From positions 1 to 23,180 of the IMG/VR virus record IMGVR_UViG_3300037584_004363: DNA of 23,180 nt, one strand, 5' to 3'. Under the pieces are notes generated by a model. The model searched no databases. It was not told where the DNA came from and worked only from the letters and a program-made list of their open reading frames with translations. The stretch comes from a virus. Below, piece by piece: positions 7,783 to 18,200 of the stretch (position 1 is the first letter of the stretch; each line of letters starts with the position of its first letter). The translations under genes and the position numbers were made by a program.

Positions 7783-8265
7783 ATGGCAAAATCAAATAAA
7801 CTTGCAAATCTAATTAGAGAATTAGTAAAGCAAGAGGTTAAAAAACAGGTAACTGAGATATTTATTAAAGAAGGTGTAAAGTCTATGACTGAAAGTGCGT
7901 CTAAAAATGATGTAATGGAAGTCTTACCTAAAAGAAAACCCAAACCTAAAAAAGAAGTTACCTACACTAAGAATCCTGTATTGAATGATATTCTAAATGA
8001 AACAGCAAATGCAGGTGATAGTGATTTTGAAGAGTATCCTACAATGACTGGTAAACCTTTTGATAGTACGAGAATGGCTGAAGCTATGGGGTATGGTGGT
8101 ATGTTAGGTGATGCTGAAAGTCGTAGAAAACAAGCTGCTATACAAACTGCACAAGCAGTAGGAGCTGATACAAATAATGAAGCAGTTCAGAATGTAATGC
8201 AAGACTTAACAAAAGATTACAGAGGTGTAATGAAAGCATTAGATAAAAAAGATGGAAAAATATAA
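7783..8265 (+). CDS. conserved phage protein of unknown role, upstream of gp25
   Basis: The 160-residue product starts with a basic amphipathic helix (KLANLIRELVKQEVKKQV, about 6-23). It continues through a Lys/Pro linker (about 50-60), then KNPVLNDILNETA (63-75) and a Gly/Met-rich stretch (about 92-112, EAMGYGGMLGD), and ends in helices. As I recall, the 'helix, then N-P-V-L-N-x-x-L-N-E-T' arrangement recurs in environmental T4-like phages next to gp25, with no function assigned. The protein may be an assembly factor or a minor baseplate part. Its stop overlaps the gp25 start (TAATG at 8263-8267), so the two are coupled. AGGAG at 7772-7776 gives a 6-base spacing. Confidence 0.78.
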   Translation: MAKSNKLANLIRELVKQEVKKQVTEIFIKEGVKSMTESASKNDVMEVLPKRKPKPKKEVTYTKNPVLNDILNETANAGDSDFEEYPTMTGKPFDSTRMAEAMGYGGMLGDAESRRKQAAIQTAQAVGADTNNEAVQNVMQDLTKDYRGVMKALDKKDGKI

Positions 8266-8741
8266 TGTCTAACTTAGAAAAAGATTTAAATCCAGATACC
8301 TTTATAGGTATTAGTCTACCATTAGAATATGGTACTAAAGGATTTTTTAATCAAACAAAAACTACTTTACAACAAGCTCAACATAATATAAGAAATCTTT
8401 TACTAACTATAAAAGGTGAAAGGTTGGGGAATCCTACTTTTGGTAGCGATTTGATGAGGGTAATCTTTGAGCCAGAAGATGAGTTTTTAGAATCTAAAAT
8501 AGAAGAGGCTATTAGATCTTCTATGGATGAATGGCTTCCTTACATCAATTTACAAAAAATAAAGGTTGAACCTAGTCTTGTACCGAATAAAGTTGTAGTA
8601 GATTTAAAATTTACAATAAACTTTGATCAAAATGTACAGACTCTTACTATGAGTTTAGGTCCTCAAGCACCATTTAATCAATATGAAAATGAGGATGATG
8701 GGCAAACCACAGGCAATGACGATGCAGGTAGTGGTTATTAA
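8265..8741 (+). CDS. 25: baseplate wedge protein gp25 (GPW_gp25 family)
   Basis: The 158-residue product carries the gp25/GpW lysozyme-like fold signature. It begins with FIGISLPLEYGTKGFF (13-28), then the QAQHNIRNLLLTIKGER helix-turn (37-53) and NPTFGSDLMRVIFEP (56-70). An amphipathic helix (about 76-90) and the final strands follow. GERLGNPTFG at 51-60 corresponds to the conserved 'G-E-R-x-x-x-P-x-F-G' core that holds the gp6-gp7 wedge together in T4. The family usually has 120-140 residues; the extra part here is an acidic tail (about 136-158). It is not expected to be enzymatic. It is translationally coupled to the gene before it and is followed within 12 bases by gp6. Confidence 0.92.
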   Translation: MSNLEKDLNPDTFIGISLPLEYGTKGFFNQTKTTLQQAQHNIRNLLLTIKGERLGNPTFGSDLMRVIFEPEDEFLESKIEEAIRSSMDEWLPYINLQKIKVEPSLVPNKVVVDLKFTINFDQNVQTLTMSLGPQAPFNQYENEDDGQTTGNDDAGSGY

Positions 8742-8752
8742 GGAGAATTAAA

Positions 8753-10789
8753 ATGCCATACAGTCAAAATAAAAAAGCAGTAAAAGAAGTTAGATATTTA
8801 AATAAAGACTTTGCTTCTTTCAAATCCAATCTAATTGAATTTACTAAAATTTATTTTCCAAATACATATAATGACTTTAATGAAGCTTCACCTGGTATGA
8901 TGTTTATTGAAATGGCATCATATGTTGGCGATGTTCTTTCTTACTATGTAGATAATCAGTTTAAAGAATCATTACTGTCTTTTGCTCAAGAAAAAAGAAC
9001 TGTATATAATATGGCTCAAACTTTTGGATACAAACCAAAGTTAGGTGCACCATCTACAGGTATGTTAGATGTATTTCAAACTGTACCTGCAATATCAGAG
9101 GGAACAGGTGAAAATTATACAACTAATCCTGATTTAAGATATGCTATGGAAATAAAATCAGGTATGATACTCAATTCTTCAGCCGGTGTAAACTTTACAA
9201 CTGTAGAAGATTGTAACTTTAAATTTTCATCATCTTATGATCCAATGGAAATTAGCGTATACGAAAGCGCAAATGATGTGCCTGTTACTTACTTACTAAA
9301 AAAATCGGTAAAAATCGAAAGTGGAAATATTGCCACAGAATTCTTTTCATTTGGAAATGCGACAAAATTTGATAGAATAGCCTTATCAAATGAAGTAGTT
9401 ACTGAAATAATAAGCTGCACAGACGATGATGGTAAAGAATGGTATCCCGTAGATTATTTAGCGCAAGATACTGTATTTGAAGATATGGAAAACAATGCAG
9501 ATACCGATCCTGATTTAGCTCAATATGCTGATCAATCGCCATATTTGCTTAAACTATTAAAAACATCAAGAAGATTTACAACATTTATTAGAGAAGATGG
9601 TAAAACAGAATTACGATTTGGAGCTGGGATATCCGATTCACCAGATGAGGAAATCATACCTAACCCAAATAATGTAGGTTCATCCTTACCTGGTTCACCA
9701 AGCTATCTCAATACTGCATTTGATCCTTCTAATTTTCTGAGTACCAAAACTTATGGTCAAGCGCCTTCAAATACCACACTAACAATTCAATACAGATATG
9801 GTGGTGGGGTAGATCATAACGCATTAGCTAATAGTATAACATCTGTTGTGTCGTCAACTGTAAACTTAAATACTTTAGGATTAAATCAAAATTTAGCTAA
9901 TGTTAGCAGAGCTTCACTAGCAGTAACAAATCCTGATTCAACAACGGGTGGTAAGAGTGCGGAAAGTATTACAGAGGTTAAGAACAATACATTAGCTTAC
10001 TTTCAAGCACAGCAAAGAGCGGTTACTAAAGCTGATTATATAACGAGAGTGTATGCTCTACCACCTAAGTATGGTAATGTTGCAAAAGCTTACATAGTAC
10101 AAGATACTCAAATAGATCCTGCAAGTGTAAATCCAAAACCTAAAAAGAAGAAAAAGAAAAGAGCTATGGATGGAAAAGAGGTGATAAATATAGAACCACA
10201 AAAGCCTTCAGTCATACCAAATCCATTGGCTATGAATTTGTATGTATTAGGATTTGATGCCAATAAGAAACTAACTAATCTTAATCAGGCAGTTAAAGAA
10301 AATATACAAACTTACTTAACTCAATTTAGAATGATGACTGATGCTATAAACATTAAAGATGCTTATGTTATAAACATAGGAGTTAAATGTAATATCTTAA
10401 CTAAAGCTGGATACAACAAAGAACAGGTTATTTTACAAGCAACCGAAAAAATTGCAGCATTTTTTGATATTGAAAAGTGGCAAATTGGACAACCAATAGT
10501 TTTAGGAGATATAGCTTATCAGGTTTCTTTAGTAGATGGAGTTTCTGCTGTAGTTGCTCCTGATGATGAGGATGAAGAGTTAGGAAAAAATGAAAAACCG
10601 CCAATTGTTCAGGTTGTAAATAAACATTCTAGAACTGATGGTTATTCTGGTAATTTATATGATATAGTAAGTGCTACAAAAGAAGGAGTGGTTTATCCTT
10701 CTATGGACCCAAGTTGTTTTGAAATGAAATATCCAAACATAGACATAGAAGTTAGAGTCGTAGGTGACTCTACAGGAGGAGCTAGCTAA
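8753..10789 (+). CDS. 6: baseplate wedge protein gp6 (baseplate J-like)
   Basis: The 678-residue product matches T4 gp6 in length class (T4 660) and in its opening block. This includes YLNKDFASFKSNLIEF (15-30), EASPGMMFIEMASYVGDVLS (about 44-63) and YNMAQTFGYKP (about 84-94), the baseplate-J signature. A Pro-rich loop leads to the conserved ring-forming part, with KNNTLAYFQAQQRAVTKADY near 412-431. An unusual Lys run (P463, K464-469, R470) sits in a loop before the C-terminal domain (about 490-605, containing YVLGFDANKKL and IQTYLTQFRMMTDAI). gp6 forms the inner ring of the baseplate and triggers sheath contraction. AGGAG at 8741-8745 is 7 bases before the ATG. The last bases overlap the next gene (TAATG). 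Confidence 0.92.
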   Translation: MPYSQNKKAVKEVRYLNKDFASFKSNLIEFTKIYFPNTYNDFNEASPGMMFIEMASYVGDVLSYYVDNQFKESLLSFAQEKRTVYNMAQTFGYKPKLGAPSTGMLDVFQTVPAISEGTGENYTTNPDLRYAMEIKSGMILNSSAGVNFTTVEDCNFKFSSSYDPMEISVYESANDVPVTYLLKKSVKIESGNIATEFFSFGNATKFDRIALSNEVVTEIISCTDDDGKEWYPVDYLAQDTVFEDMENNADTDPDLAQYADQSPYLLKLLKTSRRFTTFIREDGKTELRFGAGISDSPDEEIIPNPNNVGSSLPGSPSYLNTAFDPSNFLSTKTYGQAPSNTTLTIQYRYGGGVDHNALANSITSVVSSTVNLNTLGLNQNLANVSRASLAVTNPDSTTGGKSAESITEVKNNTLAYFQAQQRAVTKADYITRVYALPPKYGNVAKAYIVQDTQIDPASVNPKPKKKKKKRAMDGKEVINIEPQKPSVIPNPLAMNLYVLGFDANKKLTNLNQAVKENIQTYLTQFRMMTDAINIKDAYVINIGVKCNILTKAGYNKEQVILQATEKIAAFFDIEKWQIGQPIVLGDIAYQVSLVDGVSAVVAPDDEDEELGKNEKPPIVQVVNKHSRTDGYSGNLYDIVSATKEGVVYPSMDPSCFEMKYPNIDIEVRVVGDSTGGAS

Positions 10790-11931
10790 TGCATTACTTT
10801 ATTTTTCCTGATGTAGATAATACTTTATATTTTAACAGTTCTAGCTTAAATGCTGGATTAGATGAAATATTAGAAATTAGAAAAGATATAAAAGGCGATG
10901 GTACAGATGTAAAAGTATCTCGTATACTTATGAAGTTTGATTTAGCTGAAATATCTCAATCAATAGTTAGAGGTACAATCACTAATCCAAAGTTCTATCT
11001 TAACCTTTACGATGCTAACTCTACTGAATTAGGAGTAAGTCAATCATTATGGGCTTATCCCGTTAGTCAAAGTTGGGATGGTGGAGAAGGATTTAGATTT
11101 GATTCGCCTGTAACTCAAGAGGGTTCGAGTTGGGATTTTAGAACAAGCAAAAACGATGAAGATTATTGGAGACCTGAATCAGGTAGTGAGTCTGGTTCTT
11201 ACTTTCAAGGTGGTGCATGGTTTAACGAAGTATACGCTTCACAATCTTTTGAATATGAAACTAAAGATATGAGAATGGATGTAACTCCTATTGTAAATAA
11301 GTGGCTGGATGGAACTTATCCAAATGAAGGATTTATAATAAAAAGAAGTGGTAGCATCGGAGATGGAAACCTAATAAGTGGTTCAGGCGAAGAAGGTAAT
11401 AATGATAAGTTAGGACATTTTTCATTTTTCTCAAGACAAACCAATACTATATATCCACCAAAATTAGAAGTTCAATGGGAAGATGCTAAATATTCTACAG
11501 GCTCATTAAGCGCATTAGATAGTTCTGAATTAGAAGATTTGGTAGTTTATATGAAAAATATCAGAGACAAATATAAGGAAAAGTCAAAAGTAAAATTTAG
11601 AGTTTCAGGTAGAGGTAGATATCCTACAAAAACTTATTCTACTACATCTTCACCCTTTTTGAGTACAAAGTTTTTACCTGTATCACAGAGTTCAGGTGAT
11701 GGTTTTTACTACTCTGTAAAAGATGCAGAAACAGAAGATGTGATTATACCATTTGGAAGCGGTTCGCTTGTTAGCTGTGATTCATCAGGTAACTATTTTA
11801 ATCTATGGTTAAATGCTTTTCAAGCAGAAAGGTATTATCGATTTGAATTTAAAATGGTTAGTGGTAGCGGAACTATTGATGAGACTGTTCAATATTTTGA
11901 TGATAATTTTACATTTAAAGTAGTTAGATAA
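10789..11931 (+). CDS. DNRLRE/CBM96-like baseplate-associated protein
   Basis: The 380-residue product has two parts. The first (about 1-235) follows the DNRLRE/CBM96 plan. A strand with SRILMKFDLAEI is at about 44-55, and DVTPIVNKWLDGTYPNEGFI at about 165-184 matches the typical 'D-V-T-x-x-V-x-x-W-x-x-G-x-x-N-x-G' ending of those modules. The second (about 260-380) is a beta-rich domain with FYYSVKDAETEDVI and the closing YFDDNFTFKVVR. CBM96-type modules bind sugar polymers, so the protein may be a wedge-attached adhesin or a stabilising fibre. It is not a classical T4 gene product, although it sits where gp7 would be expected. AGGAGG at 10774-10779 is strong and the start overlaps the gp6 stop. 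Ser/Gly pairs (SGSESGS) are frequent. Confidence 0.72.
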   Translation: MHYFIFPDVDNTLYFNSSSLNAGLDEILEIRKDIKGDGTDVKVSRILMKFDLAEISQSIVRGTITNPKFYLNLYDANSTELGVSQSLWAYPVSQSWDGGEGFRFDSPVTQEGSSWDFRTSKNDEDYWRPESGSESGSYFQGGAWFNEVYASQSFEYETKDMRMDVTPIVNKWLDGTYPNEGFIIKRSGSIGDGNLISGSGEEGNNDKLGHFSFFSRQTNTIYPPKLEVQWEDAKYSTGSLSALDSSELEDLVVYMKNIRDKYKEKSKVKFRVSGRGRYPTKTYSTTSSPFLSTKFLPVSQSSGDGFYYSVKDAETEDVIIPFGSGSLVSCDSSGNYFNLWLNAFQAERYYRFEFKMVSGSGTIDETVQYFDDNFTFKVVR

Positions 11932-11932
11932 A

Positions 11933-12238
11933 ATGCCATATAGTAAAGAAGAACTAAAAGAATTACCATTCTATCAGAATTTGGTAGATGGGGATGAGCA
12001 AGCTTATCTACAGAATAGAGAAGTTATTAAGATGAAAATGGCTATTTCTGGATCTGCTTATGATGGAAGTTTGATTAGTAGAGATGAGGATGGAACTATA
12101 CTTCTTTTTGAAGATCCCTATACAAACAAATTATATGAAGATGAAACAACAGAACTTTATGTAAGCAGAGTTGTAGACCAGTTAAAAGATGATGATTCAA
12201 TAAATGATGTAATAGATAGAACAATTAGAGAATTATAA
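11933..12238 (+). CDS. small conserved baseplate-cassette protein, unknown function
   Basis: The 101-residue acidic product begins MPYSKEELKELPFYQNLVD. Its most regular parts are PFYQNLVDGDEQAYL (12-26) and GTILLFEDPYTNKLYEDE (about 54-71), a likely beta-hairpin, followed by a C-terminal helix (VSRVVDQLKDDDSINDVI). It starts one base after the stop of the DNRLRE-like gene, and its own stop overlaps the giant wedge gene (TAATG at 12236-12240). It may act as a small adaptor between those two proteins, similar in size to phage wedge connectors. That is inference from position only; I do not recognise a named family. Confidence 0.75.
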   Translation: MPYSKEELKELPFYQNLVDGDEQAYLQNREVIKMKMAISGSAYDGSLISRDEDGTILLFEDPYTNKLYEDETTELYVSRVVDQLKDDDSINDVIDRTIREL

Positions 12239-15200
12239 TGGCAAGTCAATTAAGACCAGAAGATAAAGTAAGTATACTAAAAGGTGTAACTAAAAAAATT
12301 GGTGATAGATCATATGAAAATGGCTATTGGGGAAGTATAGTTCAGCGTGATTATGTTTTAGTAGAGTTACTAAACGAAGCAGGAACTGTGATTGATTACA
12401 AAGATTTGACTATAGCTCAAGCTGGTATTGAAATTGTTGATGAACAATTTAAACTCTTACCTGGTTCTCATCTAACCGCATTTGGATTTGAAACAGGCAC
12501 TTTTAGAATACGATATAGGTTTATAAGAAATCTTGCAGGTGTAGAAAAACCTATATTATTAAGAAGTAAGGTAGGTTTTGAGAATAATATATTTGAGATA
12601 AATAGTGATGCTTCTAACATTTATATTACAGATGATAAAAAAATATTCGGAGTATCAGAAGAGGAGTATTTACAAAATCCTGAAACAGCGGAAAGATTAT
12701 TTCTAACAAATTTTAAATATGTTGTAGATGCTATTTCACCATCAAGAACTGAAATTAGATTAAAAGCTAAAAATATATTTGATAATTCTTATTTAGGTGA
12801 ATATAGATATCAATCAGATTTTTTAAAGTTACAAGAATCTATGAAGATAGAAAATGTATCTTCTGCTATTGAATTTATAGGAGTGTTAGATATACCAGCA
12901 AATCAGACTGCAGGAGGACCACCGCCACCTGTTAACTTTGATATAACACAAGATCTTAAAATAACATCAAATAATGGTGGATTTGCCTTTACTGATAATA
13001 TGGAAGGTGGAACTTTAACCCTTCCTAATGCTTATCTGGTAGGGTATGAAAGAACAAAAATTAAAACTGATTTAAATATAATACCAAATTCAGAGTTTGA
13101 AAGATTAGAATTAAATTTAAATACAGGAGAACCAAAAGATATTAGTGGAATTGGATGGGACCCAAGCCTACATGGTGATGCAGTTCAAATAAAAAATTGG
13201 AGCTCTGGCTATGCAAATGGAACTGGACCTCATGTTGGAACTGAAGCCATAGGTTATCATGCAAAGTTTGTTCGTAACGAAGGAAACAGCGGAGGAACCT
13301 GTTTAAAATTTATAGATCAAAATAATGCATTTGTAGATTTACCTGACTGGCCAACCTTAAATTCACATAGAAGAATGATGGTTGGAACTGAATTTACAAA
13401 TTTAGATGGGCTTGGAACTTCTGCTGGTGACATAATGAATATATCGTTAGATATGAAAAGTACAGTTGCAGGAAAGGGTGTTACTTTTCAAATGGTTTAT
13501 CCATCTGAATTGGTTATTGAAGATGCTCCTGTAAGGCCTCCACAGGGATACTACGATCCTGCATCGCCTGGTCCATTTGAGTCACGGCCTGAAGATCCAC
13601 CAGAAGGTTTTGTTCCTAATACAGCAGCAGGTGCTAGTACGCTTGAAACAAAACCACCTAGTTCAATAACGGATTTAATAGTTCATTTCAATATATCACC
13701 ACCAGCATACTTTGCTGAAGTTGGACATACCACTTCTCTTCCAATATTAGGTGGTTCAGGATATTGGAAAGTAAGTAGTATCGATGGTGGTAGTATTGAA
13801 TGGAGTCCAAATGTTCCAGATAGCTTTACTAAAGCAGGTACATTAAGTCAATTAACAGATTGGGAATGGGATGGTAGTCAATGGGTGGAAAGTGGATTAA
13901 ATGTTCCTGCAAGTTTTCCAACGCCTCCAGCCGATACAGTTGCTCCAGCTGATTATTCAGGTTTTGATGTAGTTAATGTACATCCTTTTCAACAGCCAGG
14001 ACAAGGTGGATATCCTAGATTTAAAAGAACGACATTTAGAGGAGATAATAGAGGTTGGCAGTCAGGTACAAATTTAGCTGCTAGAGATTCTTACCTTGTT
14101 ACTAAATTGGGAATAGATCCTCAATTTCAAACTGATAGCGCCTTTCTACTGTTAAAGGATGATCTGATTTGGTTGATTGCTGAACCAAACTATACAACAA
14201 ATAGTGATAAGATTCTTCTAATTACCTTTGACGAAATGTTTCCAGCTGTACATAATTCATTTGTAGATAACGGTAATGGTGGAACTCATTCTATATATGA
14301 GGATATTTTTAAGCAGGGTAGGATACAGAGTATAACAAGAACAAAAGAAACAGGAACAGATAGTGGAGATGATGATAAAACACGTAGTAATAATTTTATA
14401 GTTTTTTACAACGATGGTAGAGCAACCGATGAGTCCAATAAAGCTATGAGAGTTATTATAGCAGCTGACAATATAGGAGAATTTCACTTACTAAAAAATT
14501 TAGATGAAGGATTCAACGCAACAGTATCAAATGCTGGTGGTGAAATGGAATGGGCTTACAGAGGAGAAAAAGAATCTGGAGCAGAGTGGAGACATTGGGC
14601 TTGTGTTAAAGGTACTAATAGAGTTTACTATTTGGATGACGGAGATGGTGATTTCTTTGAACTGATAGACGATCAATGGTTTGTACAGGGTGAAGATTCA
14701 GGTGAGAGTAATTCTTTTGAAATTCACTTTCAAGGAGTTGCTAATAACTACTTTGATGTTTGGTTTAGTACAAAACATGCAGATGGTCATTGGTCTAACT
14801 ATAGTGGTTTGGAAAATACTAATGGACCTGGTGGTGGTTCTTGGATAAACCTAAAATCTGATGAATCAGGTGTATCGGAAAGAATACCTCTTGCTGATTG
14901 GGCTTATAATGCTGGAGTAGTGGGAACTGCGGGTGCAGAATTACAATTTGGTTCTAGAAATCCTGGTGCTGCTAATTACAATCCTAATGCAATTTATGAT
15001 GATGGTAGTACTGAGTTTGATTTTGATCAAAATCCTCTTAAAGAAGGTACTTTAAGTCCACAAGAACAATGGGAATGGGATGGTTATCAATGGAACAATA
15101 CCGGTGGCTCTCCTACCTATACATATGAAAGACTTAATGTAAAAGCTTTTACAACTCAAGCTGGATCTTGGAATAGATATAATGTTGAAGCAGAAATACC

Positions 15201-18200
15201 AGAAAATTGGAATCCATTGGTTACATGGTATTTTTACATAAGAGGACATGATGCTTATGTTGGTGAAGGTAATGTAAATGGAACAGTATGGGTTGATAAT
15301 TTGTATGTTGATTTTACATTAACTCAACAAGAAATATCTACGCCTATATATCGTGATTTTACTGCTAATATTACAAATGTAGTTGATTCTTCTACAGTAA
15401 GAGTTAGTAGAAACTATAATGATGCAGCTGCAGCTGTTGTTCAAGAAAATACTGATGTAGATACATTACCTACAGAAAATATCAATCCTATAACATTTGA
15501 TAATTTTAAAGTTAGCTATTTAGTTTACAATCCATATGATTTAAGAACCTATCTAAAGTTTGGAAATCAAATGTTTTTAACTACTAACTTCAAAAAAGAT
15601 GTGGTAAGCAATGGATATCCATTTTCAGTAGTTTACAAACTTTACGAACCACTTCCTGATGGTATTCAAAGAAATGACGAATTGGTTGTTATCAAAGAAA
15701 TGGCAGATATGGTTGAGGAAAGAATTAAGGTAGTTGATTTTGTAGATACTGAAGTTGGTGATGTGGTTTTAAAAACACCTGATTTATCAAATGTTGAAAG
15801 TCCTGTACAAAGAATTACTACTGATTATAAAACAAGAAATGATATTTTAAGTCAAGATTCAGATATTGCTGAATCTTTAAGAAATGAATTTTTAAGTCAA
15901 AGTTTGGATAGTGCTGAAATCAATGTAGACTACTCTAAATTTAAAAACTTTATAAACTTCAGTTCTGTGAGAAGTAGAATAGAAAACTTTAAATATAAAG
16001 TTGAACAAATAGAGGCTGAAACAGCAAAAAGTGCTTCTTATGCTGGAGTTAGTGGTTCTTTTGAAGATATAAACAAAGCTTTAAATAAGATAAACGAATA
16101 CAAAAATGGATTTGATGGATTTGAAAAATATATGTATTTTCAAAGTTCGTCTTATGTAAGTAGTTCGTTAGGGCAATTTTTTGATAATGCATGGCCAAAA
16201 GTACCTGGCGGAAATGGAAGTTTTGAAAATCCTTATGTTTTAGCTAGTTCAACATCAGATCAAGCAAAAAGTTGGTATAGTGAACAATTAAGTAGTGCTT
16301 CTGTTTACGACACAGATAACTTTAATAGACTTAGTAATTTGTTGCCAGAGCATGTAAAAGCTAATACATCTAATCAAACTTATTTGAGAATGACAGATAT
16401 GTTTGGTCAACACTTCGATGATATCTGGCTTTACATAAAAGCTTTGGGTGATACATACGATAGAAGAGAAAAACTTACAGAAGGTGTCTCTAAAGATTTA
16501 TTAGAAAGTGTTGGTAAATCTTTAGGTTGGCAATTAAGTGATGGTAAAAGTTCAATTTCATTATCTAAATATGCTTTAGGTAAAGAAGTTACAGGTTCTT
16601 CATACTCCAACTATTCTACAAAATCAGAACGTGATGTATCAAGAGAAATTTGGAGTAGGATAATAAACAACATGCCTTTCTTTTTGAAAAACAAAGGAAC
16701 TGTTAGAGCTATAAAAGGACTGATAAGTGCTTATGGTATACCATCTACAATTTTAAGAGTACGAGAGTATGGTGGTCCTGATTTGCCAGATGATGCAGTT
16801 CCACAGTTTGAGATTGGTAGAAAATTTACAAAGGCTTTAGATTTCAGAGGAGCTCAGTTTGTTTCTAGTAGTTGGATAGATGATGTGGATAGCGGTAGAA
16901 AGCCCGACACTATTGAATTTAGATTTAAATCGCCTACAGGATCTAATCAAATATTAGTAGAAAAACATCCAATAGATTCTGATGTATCATCTAGTTTCTA
17001 TATTAAGTTAAAAGATAATGATTCACCTGATAATTACGGATATGTTGCTTTTCAAATAAGCGGCTCTGATGGTATGAAGGAAATATCATCATCTAACTTA
17101 CCAATATATGATAACGATTTTTATTCTGTTATGGTTCGTAGAACTTCTGGCAGTGACAATCCAAATGTTTCACAATCTTTTGAATTATCGGTTGGTAAGT
17201 ACGATGCAGGTAGAAGTAAAATACATTTATATTCTACATCTACATTAGTTACTGATGTTGCTAGCTCAGCTTCTTACAATGCTAATTGGGAAACTGATGG
17301 TAACATATACATAGGTGGTAGTGGTAGTATTGCTTCTACTGATATAGGAGTTCAGTTTAGTGGTTCTATAATGGAGTACAGACATTGGACAGAAGTCTTA
17401 AACACAGGTTCATTTAAAAATCATATAGCTAACCCAAAAGCTTATAATGGTAACTCCCTTTCTTCCTCTTATGAAAACTTAGTACTGCGATACTCATTTG
17501 ATGATAATAAAGATTTAAGTAGCGATACAGATGGTATTCGTGATACGAGCGCTAATCAAACTTTTACTATGCCAGGTGTACATAATGGATTTACAGGTAA
17601 CTTTTTTGGTAATGTGGTTGATGAAACAAAAACACACATACCAAGCATAGGCGCTTTAAGAAGAGTTACAAATAAAATAAGAATAGAAGCAAATGCACCA
17701 AAGCCAGGTGCTATATTATCTTATAAAGAAAGAGCAACAAAAAGTGCTTATGATTTAGCGCCAGTAGATTCTAATAAGATTGGTGTTTATTTTGCTCCTA
17801 CCGATGTAATCAATACTGATATAATAGAGTCAGTAGCTAATTTAAATTTTGATAATTACTTAGGTGATCCAAGAGATGTTCAAAAATTAGAATATAGGGG
17901 GTTGAAAGATGCATCAAATAATTATTGGAGAAAATATACAGGTAAAAATGATTTTTGGGATTATATTAGATTACTAAAATATTACGATCAGTCTATTTTT
18001 CCACAAATTAGAAAGATGATACCTGCTAGAGCAAAATCTAATTTAGGAATATTAGTAGAACCTAACATATTTGAAAGACCTAAAGTAGTTATAGGAAAAG
18101 ATCCTGTTATAGAAACTCCTATTTATAGAGATACTATAAAAATTATGGATGATTTTGTTGAAGTTACTTCTTCTTTTAATCACGACAGATTTACAATCAC

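Noticed and set aside
10138-10163. Programmed frameshift at the A-rich lysine run in gp6
   Set aside because: The A/G codon mix breaks the slippery homopolymer, the gene stays open in frame, and no useful alternative frame follows.
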